Below, piece by piece: positions 43,561 to 51,291 of a DNA stretch of 64,000 bases (position 1 is the first letter of the stretch; each line of letters opens with the position of its first letter). The position numbers and the translations under genes are program-made. The notes under the pieces are model-generated. The model saw only the letters and a list, made by a program, of their open reading frames with translations, searched no databases and had not been told where the DNA came from. The stretch lies in the NCBI GenBank assembly GCA_016278725.1, contig JADQBG010000016.1, positions 22,084-86,083 on the forward strand, written 5' to 3'. Origin of the DNA: Actinomycetota bacterium (GTDB lineage Bacteria; Actinomycetota; Thermoleophilia; RBG-16-64-13).

Positions 43561-45096
43561 ATGTCGATTTACGAAAAGATGATCAAAGAAGCTGTGGAAG
43601 CCACGATGGCCGTCAAAGGGGTCATCGCCGAGAAGCGCGGTACCACGGACTTCAAACTGACTGACGCGAAGCCTTACGTCGACGCGGTGAACAAGATGAC
43701 CGCCGGCGAAGGGCAGGCCCAGGAAGTCATCGATCTGCACGTGAAGTCGGTGAATGCCCACTACGACATACTCACCGGCCTTACCGATACGATCCGTCCT
43801 GAAGATGACCCATTCGTAGAGCACTACCAGACGCCAGCAATCCTGGAAATTCTGTACGAAGTTGACCCAGAATTCAAGGATTCCATGTGGAAGTTCATCG
43901 ACGCCATCAAGGAGAACACGGCGTTGCTGGGCCTCGAGGCTGTTCGCCGCTACGGCGGCATGTATGGCCCCACCTGCGTGGTGGACTTCGCCATGTCCGT
44001 CGGATCCGTACCGAACACGGTCAACCGAATCCTGCGCGAGATGGACATCCCTCAGGATCACAAGAAGGCGATCCTCGCGTCGAAGTCCTGGGGCATGAAC
44101 ACTTCCTACGGCTTGGGCGCTGCCTTCCGGGCCGCGGTTGAGTCCGGCAAGACCGTCGCCGAAGCCGAGAAGGAAGAGGTCGACACCTTCCAGTTCATCT
44201 ATCGTGAGCCTATCGAGGCGCAGGCCCACTTGATGGACACGCATAACCTGGGCGGTCACGGAGGCCACAGCTCCTTCGACACCCGCAAGTACATGCAGCA
44301 GTACAAGGAGCGGATGAAGCCGACCATCGAGGCGGCGGTCAACTCCGGCGTGCATTACGCGAACATCACCGCGGTGCCCGCCTACTGCGTGGGCGACATC
44401 GGGCACCACATCGCTCAATCGGCCTACAACATGTTCAAGGACGACATGGTCTTCGCCATCTACGAGGCGGCCATGGGCGTCTTCCAGAACACGTTGCAGC
44501 GGGGCATCGATCAGAATGCCTTCAAGAGCGAGTGGGACGTTCTCAGCGTAGCCACCGGGGCGCCCGCGTGTGCGGCCGCCTACATCCTTTGGCTCGACAG
44601 CTTCACGGTGCCGATGGTGATCGACCTGTTCACCAAGCGGTTCTACAACTACGCGTCGATGCACCCCGATCGCGGTGAGGCCGACGAGTTGCACAACGTC
44701 GACTTCATGGATGTCCTTGCCCGAGGCGAAGAGATCCTGGACATCACCCCGCTCGGAGCAGGGGCGAAGGTGGCCGGTATCGAGATCGATCTCGATCCGG
44801 TGCGCAACAACGAGGTGATCATGAATCCGCAGCGGTACACGTACCCTGCGTGCGCCATCACCCAGCGGTTCGCGGCGCTCATGTCTCTCTCGGACTTCCC
44901 CTGCTATCTGACGCCGGAGTGCACCACCGCAACCTTGATGACCAACAACATCGCGTTGAATCCGGGCACCCCGGGAGCTCCCGTGCGGGCCTGCAAGAAG
45001 TGTGCGGTTACGAGCCTCATCAAGCGGAACGTGCCTCTCGACAGCGGTCGAGGCCAAGGCGCCAAGGGTTACTGCGAGTGGCACCTGGCCGTCTAA
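43561..45096 (+). CDS. DUF2193 family protein
   Basis: A 511-aa soluble protein matching, from memory, DUF2193, a family best known in methanogens. Conserved-looking blocks are DPFVEHYQTPAILEILYE, GGMYGPTCVVDFA, SKSWGMNTSYGLG, YANITAVPAYCVGDIGHH, NPQRYTYPACAITQRF and a Cys-rich end (CKKCAV then CEWH). These Cys and His residues could bind a metal. No known catalytic fold is obvious. A GGAGGAGAG site precedes ATG 43561. It is probably highly expressed, given the leading promoter. It might be a new C1 enzyme or storage/carrier protein; this is inference from context only. Confidence 0.65.
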   Translation: MSIYEKMIKEAVEATMAVKGVIAEKRGTTDFKLTDAKPYVDAVNKMTAGEGQAQEVIDLHVKSVNAHYDILTGLTDTIRPEDDPFVEHYQTPAILEILYEVDPEFKDSMWKFIDAIKENTALLGLEAVRRYGGMYGPTCVVDFAMSVGSVPNTVNRILREMDIPQDHKKAILASKSWGMNTSYGLGAAFRAAVESGKTVAEAEKEEVDTFQFIYREPIEAQAHLMDTHNLGGHGGHSSFDTRKYMQQYKERMKPTIEAAVNSGVHYANITAVPAYCVGDIGHHIAQSAYNMFKDDMVFAIYEAAMGVFQNTLQRGIDQNAFKSEWDVLSVATGAPACAAAYILWLDSFTVPMVIDLFTKRFYNYASMHPDRGEADELHNVDFMDVLARGEEILDITPLGAGAKVAGIEIDLDPVRNNEVIMNPQRYTYPACAITQRFAALMSLSDFPCYLTPECTTATLMTNNIALNPGTPGAPVRACKKCAVTSLIKRNVPLDSGRGQGAKGYCEWHLAV

Positions 45097-45132
45097 GCGG
45101 CCGAACGGTCCCACATACCAGGGAACCTCGAG

Positions 45133-45164
45133 TCCACGGGGCCGGGATGGTCCGGCCCCGTGGA
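45133..45164 (+). other. Stem-loop between DUF2193 and the aquaporin gene
   Basis: TCCACGGGGCCGG and CCGGCCCCGTGGA pair perfectly over 13 bp around a 6-nt loop. No T-run follows. It may protect the 3' end of the DUF2193 message or attenuate readthrough into the downstream genes. Confidence 0.6.
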
Positions 45165-45196
45165 ACCGGCGTTCCTACTAGTTGAGGGGAGCTCAC

Positions 45197-45946
45197 ATGG
45201 GTCAACCCACACTGCTCAAACGTTCGATCGCGGAGCTGATAGGCACCTATATCCTCGTCTTCCTCGGGACGGGATCGGTGGTCATCACCGTCCTCTTGTT
45301 CCAGGGTGGGGAGGGTCCTCCGGGCAACGACTTCTTTGTCGGTATCGGGATGGCGGGCTGGTGGGCTATCAGCATCGCCTTCGGCATCGCGGTTGTCGCG
45401 ATGATCTACACATTCGGCCATATCTCCGGCACGCACATCAATCCGGCCGTCACCATCGGACTTTGGTCCACAGGCCGCTTTCCCACGATGGAAGCCGTGT
45501 GGTACATCGTGGCGCAGTTCATCGGGGCGTCCTTAGCCTCCATGACCATCGTGCTGATCCTCGGCGACAGAGCCGTGGACACCGGGCTGGGGGCCACCGC
45601 ACCCTTCGCCGGGGTCAGCTATTGGCAGGCGATCGTTGCCGAAATCGTGGCCACGTTCTTCCTGATGCTGACCATCATGGGTTCGGCCGTCGATTCCCGG
45701 GCGCCGGCGGGGTTCGCGGGTCTCTCGATCGGGCTGGTGGTCGCCGGCGACATCATCGTCTTCGGCAATATCACCGGTTCTTCGCTGAACCCGGCGCGGA
45801 CCTTCGGCCCGTATCTGTCCGAGACGCTCTTTGGCGGGGACAACCTCTGGGAGAAATTCCCAATCTACGTGATCGGACCGATTGTCGGCGCAATCCTTGC
45901 GGCCTGGATCTACGATTACGTAGCCGGAACCCGGAACGCCGACTGA
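45197..45946 (+). CDS. Aquaporin/glycerol facilitator (MIP family channel)
   Basis: A 249-aa six-helix channel. Both half-helix NPA motifs are intact (GTHINPAVTIGLW in the first half, GSSLNPARTFGPY in the second). The N terminus begins with the usual AELIGTYILVFLGTGS. ATG at 45197 has GAGGGGA upstream. MIP channels pass water, glycerol or other small neutral solutes. In this island a C1 substrate such as methanol, formaldehyde or formamide is conceivable but unproven. Pore residues cannot be resolved confidently by eye. Same direction as DUF2193 and the flavoprotein genes. Confidence 0.9.
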   Translation: MGQPTLLKRSIAELIGTYILVFLGTGSVVITVLLFQGGEGPPGNDFFVGIGMAGWWAISIAFGIAVVAMIYTFGHISGTHINPAVTIGLWSTGRFPTMEAVWYIVAQFIGASLASMTIVLILGDRAVDTGLGATAPFAGVSYWQAIVAEIVATFFLMLTIMGSAVDSRAPAGFAGLSIGLVVAGDIIVFGNITGSSLNPARTFGPYLSETLFGGDNLWEKFPIYVIGPIVGAILAAWIYDYVAGTRNAD

Positions 45947-46077
45947 CACAGGCTCTGTCATTGGAAACGCGCCCGCGGTGGCTCAGGCGGGGCGGCTGGA
46001 ATCGGCCGCCCCGCTCCACCCGGGCTTTCCCGAGTGCCGAGCAGTACTTCGACCAGTCCCTCAGGGAGTGATGAGCG

Positions 46078-46713
46078 GTGACTGAGACGGCCATCAGGCT
46101 GATCGGTATCTGCGGGAGCCCCCGGAAGGGGGGCACCGAGTACGCCGTCCGTGCGGGGCTCGAACGCGCCGCGACGAAGTACGGGGCCGAGACGGACTTC
46201 TTCAGCGTGCGCCGCAAGGACATCAAGTTCTGCATCCACTGTGACTACTGCATCCGGAAGCAGCGGGGCTGCATACACAAAGACGACCTCCAGGAACTCT
46301 ACCCCCGGCTCGAGGCCGCGGACGCTTGGTTGCTGGGCTCCCCGGTTTATCAGGGGGGAGTGAGCGCCCAACTCAAGGCCGTCCTCGATCGCTGCAGGGC
46401 TGTGGTGGCTCGAGATCCGAAGGCCTTCCGAAACAAGGTCGGGAGCGCGCTCGCGGTGGGGGGCGACCGGGCAGGAGGCCAGGAGCCCACGATTCAGGCG
46501 CTCCACGACTTCTACCTGATCAACGAGTTCCTCCCCGTGGCCGGCGGCTCCTTCGGCGCCAATCTGGGGGCTTCAGTCTGGTCACGAGACAAGGGGGCAG
46601 CGGGCGTGGAAGGCGATGCCGAAGGGCTTGCCGCCCTTCACCGGACGGTCGACGGGCTGATGCGGGTCGCCCTTATGGTGCAGGCCGGCGCCGGTTCCGA
46701 GGCTACCGAATGA
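46078..46713 (+). CDS. Iron-sulfur flavoprotein (Isf-like)
   Basis: A 211-aa flavodoxin-fold protein. The FMN loop GICGSPRKGGTEYAV is followed by a compact cluster motif CIHCDYCIRKQRGC (CX2CX2CX6C), the [4Fe-4S] signature of the archaeal/clostridial Isf family, then GSPVYQGGVSAQLK. It would transfer electrons between ferredoxin-type donors and flavin acceptors. GTG at 46078 follows GGGAG. The downstream gene is an AfpA/DmrB-type flavoprotein; an Isf beside AfpA is also the arrangement in some archaea. Its job here is probably to feed H4MPT or C1 reductases. Confidence 0.8.
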   Translation: MTETAIRLIGICGSPRKGGTEYAVRAGLERAATKYGAETDFFSVRRKDIKFCIHCDYCIRKQRGCIHKDDLQELYPRLEAADAWLLGSPVYQGGVSAQLKAVLDRCRAVVARDPKAFRNKVGSALAVGGDRAGGQEPTIQALHDFYLINEFLPVAGGSFGANLGASVWSRDKGAAGVEGDAEGLAALHRTVDGLMRVALMVQAGAGSEATE

Positions 46714-46727
46714 CCGGGAGGTAGATA

Positions 46728-47291
46728 ATGCCGCTCAAGCTGGTCTGGGGGTTGACAGGCTCGGGTGATCTCATGCCCGAGACGGTCGACGTCATGGTCG
46801 ATATACGTCAGACGCAAGACGTCGTCATCACCGCCGCCCTCTCGAAGGCAGCCGTCCAAGTGCTCCGCTGGTACAAACTGATGGAGCGCGTGGAGACCAC
46901 GATGGACCGTGTCCTGGTCGAAAAGGACGCCAACTCCCCCTTCATCGTGGGAAAGTTACAGGTCGGCGAGTTTGACGGGTTTCTGGTGGCCCCGGCGACG
47001 GCAAACAGCGTGGCCAAGATCGTCCACGGCGTCGCCGACACACTGATCACCAACGCCGTCGCTCAGACCACCAAGACCGACCTGCCGGTCTACATACTGC
47101 CGGTCGACCGAGAGCCCGGCGAGACCACGACGGTCCTGCCGAATGGGGATGCGTTCACTCTCAAGATCCGAGACCTCGACGTGGAGAACACCGGACGTTT
47201 GTCGACCATAGAGGGGCTGCGCGTGATTGGCTCACCGAGCGAGCTCTATCAGGCGGTGGAGGCGTATCGGTCCAGGGTAGAAGGGAATTGA
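46728..47291 (+). CDS. AfpA/DmrB-type flavoprotein (possible dihydromethanopterin reductase)
   Basis: A 187-aa UbiX/Dfp-like flavoprotein. VWGLTGSGDLMPETV is the FMN phosphate loop; FLVAPATANSVAKIVHGVADTL is the family hallmark. The form with these motifs corresponds to archaeoflavoprotein A and to DmrB, the flavin-dependent enzyme reducing dihydromethanopterin to tetrahydromethanopterin, the last step of H4MPT synthesis. The position after Isf and before MptG supports that role. An AGGTAG site lies upstream. Other UbiX-fold functions are possible but fit the context less well. Confidence 0.75.
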   Translation: MPLKLVWGLTGSGDLMPETVDVMVDIRQTQDVVITAALSKAAVQVLRWYKLMERVETTMDRVLVEKDANSPFIVGKLQVGEFDGFLVAPATANSVAKIVHGVADTLITNAVAQTTKTDLPVYILPVDREPGETTTVLPNGDAFTLKIRDLDVENTGRLSTIEGLRVIGSPSELYQAVEAYRSRVEGN

Positions 47292-47310
47292 TGAGGCGGG
47301 AACCGGGAGC

Positions 47311-48354
47311 ATGATGGGCGACGGAGTTACAGTCGAGTGTGGGAGCCGGCTCCATCTGGGGTTCACCAACCTGAGCCCCGAGCTGGGCCGTTGCTACGGG
47401 AGCATCGGCGTGGGCCTCGACCTTCCCCGCATCGTCCTCACCCTGCGCCCGGCCGACGAACTGCGGGTTGAGGCCGACCGCGTCGATCAGGTCCTCCTTT
47501 ACGTCGAGCGCTTCGGTCGGCACTTCCAGATCGATCCCCGTGTGCACATCATCGAGGAGCAGCGCATCCCGGAGCACGCGGGCCTGGGCTCGGGCACTCG
47601 GGTCGCCTTGGCGCTCGGTCTCGGTCTGAGTCGGCTGTTCGAGTGTTCCGGCGACATTCTGGAGATTGCCCGGGCAATGGAGCGCGGCCGCCGATCGAGC
47701 GTCGGCATACTCACCTTCGCGGAAGGTGGTTTTGTCATAGACGCGGGGCACCGGCCGGGAGCAGAAGAGTCTCAGCGGCCCACGGTCTTGTTTCACCGTC
47801 CGTTTCCCGAGGACTGGCGTTTCGTGGTCTGCGTCCCCGAGTGGGAGGAAGGCCTGAGCGGCCGGGCCGAGGAAGGAGTATTTCGGGTCCTCACTCCCCC
47901 GAGGTCGGTGTCCGAGCGCATTTGCTGTATCACCCAACTCGAGCTGCTCCCGGCCTTGCTCGAGGAGGACATCGAGACGTTCGGCCGGGCTCTGACCGAG
48001 ATCGACCGCGGCATGGGCAGTTTCTTTGCCGAGACTCAAGGGGGGCAGACCGCCCAGACGGCAGGCAGCCTCGTGATCGAGCGCATGCTCGAAGCCGGAG
48101 CCTGGGGTGGCGGACAAAGCTCCTGGGGGCCGGCCGTCTACGGGTTGGTGCACGCCGACAACGCCCACCAGGTGGAACGGGCGGTTGAGGGCCTGCTCGA
48201 AGAGCACGGGCTGACCGGGCTGGTGATGGTCGCCCGCGGCCGCAACACGGGCGCCTCCGTCAGTCCCGAGACGCGGAGTCCCGCGGCGGCGGCAAAGGCT
48301 CGATCAACTCGCGAACGGCCGCTTCATACCGCGAGCCGGGGGCGACCTTCGTGA
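47311..48354 (+). CDS. mptG: Beta-ribofuranosylaminobenzene 5'-phosphate synthase
   Basis: A 347-aa GHMP-fold enzyme condensing a 4-aminobenzoate-type substrate with PRPP, the committed step of methanopterin synthesis. SRLHLGFTNLSPELGRCYGS at the N terminus and EHAGLGSGTRVALALGLGLS (GHMP loop), GRRSSVGILTFAEGGFVIDAG and QSSWGPAVYG identify it. The C-terminal 35 residues (Ser/Arg/Ala-rich) extend past the conserved part and overlap the opposing DUF447 gene by 95 bases, so the true end may be functionally dispensable. Its presence shows that the cell makes its own H4MPT-type cofactor. Confidence 0.92.
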   Translation: MMGDGVTVECGSRLHLGFTNLSPELGRCYGSIGVGLDLPRIVLTLRPADELRVEADRVDQVLLYVERFGRHFQIDPRVHIIEEQRIPEHAGLGSGTRVALALGLGLSRLFECSGDILEIARAMERGRRSSVGILTFAEGGFVIDAGHRPGAEESQRPTVLFHRPFPEDWRFVVCVPEWEEGLSGRAEEGVFRVLTPPRSVSERICCITQLELLPALLEEDIETFGRALTEIDRGMGSFFAETQGGQTAQTAGSLVIERMLEAGAWGGGQSSWGPAVYGLVHADNAHQVERAVEGLLEEHGLTGLVMVARGRNTGASVSPETRSPAAAAKARSTRERPLHTASRGRPS

Positions 48355-48865
48355 TGACTCGGGCGTACTCGAGCAGCTGTCTGCGGAGGGTTTCCCGGTC
48401 GACCACCGCTGCGCGTGTGTGCAGAACCAGCGCCTCCAGCAGCAGGGGCGCCGCTCGGTTTAGCGGGCGAAACGGTCCGTCGGTTCGCAGGTCGACGACG
48501 GCGGCTGCCACCAGCGTGCGTCTCGGGCCCGGGGTGGTGGCGACAACGCGGACCTCGAGCACGGCGCAAAGCCCGGCGGGCTCGGGAGCATCGACCGACC
48601 GCGCTGGAGTGAATTTCAGGCTATCTGGGTGAAGGAGGGCGGCATGGATTTCCTCGACCCCCCGGGGGAAGCCTATTGTGAATTCTTTCGCCGCCATGAT
48701 GCCGTCCAGCGTCTTGGAGTCGTTGTAGATCTCCATCTCGACGGTGGAAAAGTCGGGGGACCACACACCGATCGGCGTGGCGTGGGGGCCGCCGGCCCGG
48801 TAGGTCGAGACGAGGGTCTCGTAGATCCAACCGCGCTCGATTCCAAGAGAGCGAAGGTCAGCCAT
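48260..48865 (-). CDS. DUF447 family protein of the H4MPT island
   Basis: A 201-aa protein on the opposite strand to the rest of the cluster. GWIYETLVSTYRAGGPHATP, WSPDFSTVEMEIYNDSKTL and KEFTIGFPRGVEEIH match DUF447, a split-barrel FMN-binding-like family found with methanopterin genes in methylotrophs and methanogens. Function unproven; a flavin-dependent step in cofactor synthesis is a fair guess. Its start is divergent from mtdB (71 bases apart) and its 3' end overlaps mptG. Confidence 0.82.
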   Translation of the reverse strand: MADLRSLGIERGWIYETLVSTYRAGGPHATPIGVWSPDFSTVEMEIYNDSKTLDGIMAAKEFTIGFPRGVEEIHAALLHPDSLKFTPARSVDAPEPAGLCAVLEVRVVATTPGPRRTLVAAAVVDLRTDGPFRPLNRAAPLLLEALVLHTRAAVVDRETLRRQLLEYARVITKVAPGSRYEAAVRELIEPLPPPRDSASRD

Positions 48866-48936
48866 ACCGGGTCCGCTCCAGAGTTCGGGCCTTCTGCCGT
48901 GCGCCCCGTGTACCTTGCTGGGAGGCGATACACATC

Positions 48937-49797
48937 ATGAAGAGGATTCTAATCCAACTCGACAGCGATCAATACCCGAGCGTGTTCGATGCCGTGACCG
49001 CCTATGACTCGGGCGCCGAGGTGGTCATGCAGTACGGGGGGGTCACCCCGGAGGCCGTCCGCGACCTGGTCTACGGTGCCATGTTCACTCGAGGACCGGC
49101 GGATCTGCACGACTCGGCCGTATTCATCGGCGGTAACGATGTAGGGGTGGGAGAAGCCGTGCTGCAGGCCGCGCAAGGCGCATTTTTTGGGCCGCTGCGC
49201 GTGTCGGTGATGCTCGACGCCAATGGCTGCAACACCACGGCGACCGCGGCCGTGGTGAGCGTTCTGTCCGAGGGCGACGTCGCCGGCAAGAAGGTGGTGG
49301 TGCTCGCCGGGACCGGTCCGGTCGGTCAGCGGGCGGGAGCGCTCCTCGCGGGCGAGGGCGCCCAGGTGGTCATCACCTCGCGGAGCCTGGAGAGGGCCAG
49401 GCAGGCGGCCGATGCCCTTGGAGAGCGGTTCGGAGTCGAGGTGGCGGCGGGCGAGGCCGCGAACGAAGCCCAGACGCGGGAGTTACTCGAGGGGGCCTAC
49501 GCCGTGCTCACCTGCGGGGCGGCGGGAGTCACCCTCGTGCCCGAAGCGGTTTGGAAGGATCATGAGACCCTGAAGGTCCTGGCCGACGTCAACGCGGTCC
49601 CGCCGCTTGGCGTGGAAGGGATCGAGGTCAACTGGGCCGGCAAGGAAATATCCGGCAAGAAGCTTTACGGCGCCATCGGGATCGGGGACTTCAAGATGGT
49701 GGTTCATCGGGGCTGCATCGCCCGGCTCTTCGAGGCCAACGACCTCGTCCTTGACGCCGAGGAGATCTTCCGTCTGGCCAAGGAGCTGAAGCAGTAG
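48937..49797 (+). CDS. mtdB: Methylene-H4MPT dehydrogenase (MtdB type)
   Basis: A 286-aa NAD(P)-dependent enzyme converting methylene-H4MPT to methenyl-H4MPT. ILIQLDSDQYPSVFDAVTAY is the diagnostic N terminus. YGGVTPEAVRDLVYGAMFTRG, DANGCNTTATAAVVS and the Rossmann loop VLAGTGPVGQRAG follow, with GAIGIGDFKMVVHRGC near the end. It would carry out the first oxidation of H4MPT-bound formaldehyde, or the reverse in an assimilatory direction. The stop overlaps the next GTG (TAGTG). The 71-bp upstream gap probably holds divergent promoters for DUF447 and this operon. Confidence 0.94.
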   Translation: MKRILIQLDSDQYPSVFDAVTAYDSGAEVVMQYGGVTPEAVRDLVYGAMFTRGPADLHDSAVFIGGNDVGVGEAVLQAAQGAFFGPLRVSVMLDANGCNTTATAAVVSVLSEGDVAGKKVVVLAGTGPVGQRAGALLAGEGAQVVITSRSLERARQAADALGERFGVEVAAGEAANEAQTRELLEGAYAVLTCGAAGVTLVPEAVWKDHETLKVLADVNAVPPLGVEGIEVNWAGKEISGKKLYGAIGIGDFKMVVHRGCIARLFEANDLVLDAEEIFRLAKELKQ

Positions 49798-50999
49798 TGC
49801 GCATGCTCGCCGTGGGGATCAGCACTCGGGCGCTGGCCGAATCGGCCGCCGACGCAGGCCACCGGCTGGTAACGGTCGATTACTTCGGAGACCGGGATCA
49901 GAAGAACCGGGCGGAGAACCAGGGCTTGCGGCGGGACCTCGGTCTGCCGTGGACGCCGGCCGCGGTGGCGGCGGTGGCTCAAGAGCTCGATTACGACGCC
50001 CTGCTCTACACGTCCGATCTGGAGAATCATCCCGGCTTGATCTCGGCGCTGGCGGGCGATCGCCTTCTCCTGGGCAACGATGAGGCTACGGTTCGCCGGG
50101 TGCGCGACTGGAGGACTCTCCGCCGGGTTTGCCGGGAGGAGGGCATCCTATGTCCCACGACTCTGCTTCCCGGAGAAGAGGGGCTGGTGCCTATCGGCCG
50201 CGACTGGCTGACCAAACCCGTCCGGGGTGGCGGTGGACACGGCATAAGACCGTGGGACGGGCAGGACCTCGAGGAAGGGCGGCTTCTGCAGGAAAGGCTG
50301 GAGGGGGTGCCTGCCTCCGCCGCCTTCGTGGCCGATGGCCGGGACGCCGCGCTCCTCGGGATGACGGAACAACTCTTGGGGCGTCCCGGCCTGGGTGTGT
50401 CGGGCTTTGCCTGGTGCGGCAACGTCTATCCGCTCAGCGTTCCTCAGGCCCAGCATACGGCGCTCGCTGCCGAGGTGCAGGCCATGGTTTCTGCCCTGAC
50501 CCGCCGGTTCGGGCTGCGGGGAGCGAACGGGGTGGATCTGGTGCTCGGCCGGGCCGGGGTGCTCTGGCGCCCCTGGTTGGTCGAGGTCAATCCCCGGTAC
50601 AGCGCCTCGATGGAGTTGCTCGAGCACGGATTGGGCCAGAACGGGTTTCTCCGCCATCTGGCCTCGTGCGCCGGCACGCTTCTGGCCTCGGAGGGCAAAA
50701 GCCGGACGAGGCCGCAGACCCGATCGTTCTTGGCCAAGGGCATCGTCTTTTCCCGCAGGGCGGCGCGCGCCCCGGATACCCGCGGATGGCTCTCCAAGGG
50801 AAGACGCGACATTCCCTTTTCCGGAGAACCAATAGAGGCAGGAAGTCCAATTTGCACGGTGCTGGGTGGAGGAGACAACCGGGCGGAATGCCTGCGCGAT
50901 CTCGAGAATCAGGCCGAGCAGGTCTATGCCGAACTGGGTGAACGAACGGAGGGCTACCGTGAGCGTCGAGTTTCGGCTCATCACCGGCCGCACGCGTGA
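49797..50999 (+). CDS. ATP-grasp protein of the COG2232 type
   Basis: A 400-aa ATP-grasp ligase. An N-terminal preATP-grasp region starts MLAVGISTRALAESAADAGH. The ATP-binding part has WLTKPVRGGGGHGIRPWDG and the metal-binding LVEVNPRYSASMELLEHG. COG2232 proteins accompany methanopterin and methanofuran genes in both methanogens and methylotrophs. They are suspected to form an amide bond in cofactor assembly, but no reaction is established to my knowledge. The last 41 bases overlap fmdD, so the two are coupled. Confidence 0.78.
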   Translation: MRMLAVGISTRALAESAADAGHRLVTVDYFGDRDQKNRAENQGLRRDLGLPWTPAAVAAVAQELDYDALLYTSDLENHPGLISALAGDRLLLGNDEATVRRVRDWRTLRRVCREEGILCPTTLLPGEEGLVPIGRDWLTKPVRGGGGHGIRPWDGQDLEEGRLLQERLEGVPASAAFVADGRDAALLGMTEQLLGRPGLGVSGFAWCGNVYPLSVPQAQHTALAAEVQAMVSALTRRFGLRGANGVDLVLGRAGVLWRPWLVEVNPRYSASMELLEHGLGQNGFLRHLASCAGTLLASEGKSRTRPQTRSFLAKGIVFSRRAARAPDTRGWLSKGRRDIPFSGEPIEAGSPICTVLGGGDNRAECLRDLENQAEQVYAELGERTEGYRERRVSAHHRPHA

Positions 51000-51291
51000 G
51001 CAGGCGATCGGGCTGCACAAGGGCAAGGCATCGCAGCCCTATCTGGACGCTACCCACCAGGTCGAGATGAGCGGCGAGGATATGTCGCGAGTTGGCATCG
51101 ACGAAGGAGCCCGGGTGAGACTGCGGACCCCTGCGGGATCCGGTGAGTTTGTCGTCCGGGAAGGGGACCTTCCCCCGGGACTGCTGTTCGTCCCGATGGG
51201 GGCCGCGGCCAATGAGCTCATCGGTGCCGATACCGCGGGCACCGGGATGCCCTCGTTCAAAGGGCAGCCTGTGGAGGTGGAGCCGGCATGA
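50959..51291 (+). CDS. fmdD: Formylmethanofuran dehydrogenase subunit D (molybdopterin-dinucleotide binding)
   Basis: A 110-aa small beta-barrel subunit that completes the metallopterin site of FmdB/FwdB. RLITGRTREQAIGLHKGKAS at the start and FVPMGAAANELIGADTAGTG near the end are the FwdD pattern. GTG 50959 has GGAGGG upstream and lies within the previous gene; the stop overlaps fmdB by 4 bases. The Fhc complex described in Methylorubrum has no such subunit, so its presence here is significant (see findings). Confidence 0.87.
   Translation: MSVEFRLITGRTREQAIGLHKGKASQPYLDATHQVEMSGEDMSRVGIDEGARVRLRTPAGSGEFVVREGDLPPGLLFVPMGAAANELIGADTAGTGMPSFKGQPVEVEPA

Noticed and set aside
43502..43581. A 26-codon ORF (GTG 43502) overlapping the DUF2193 start
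   Set aside because: The Shine-Dalgarno sequence is only two bases from the GTG and the frame runs out of phase into DUF2193. It is probably chance.
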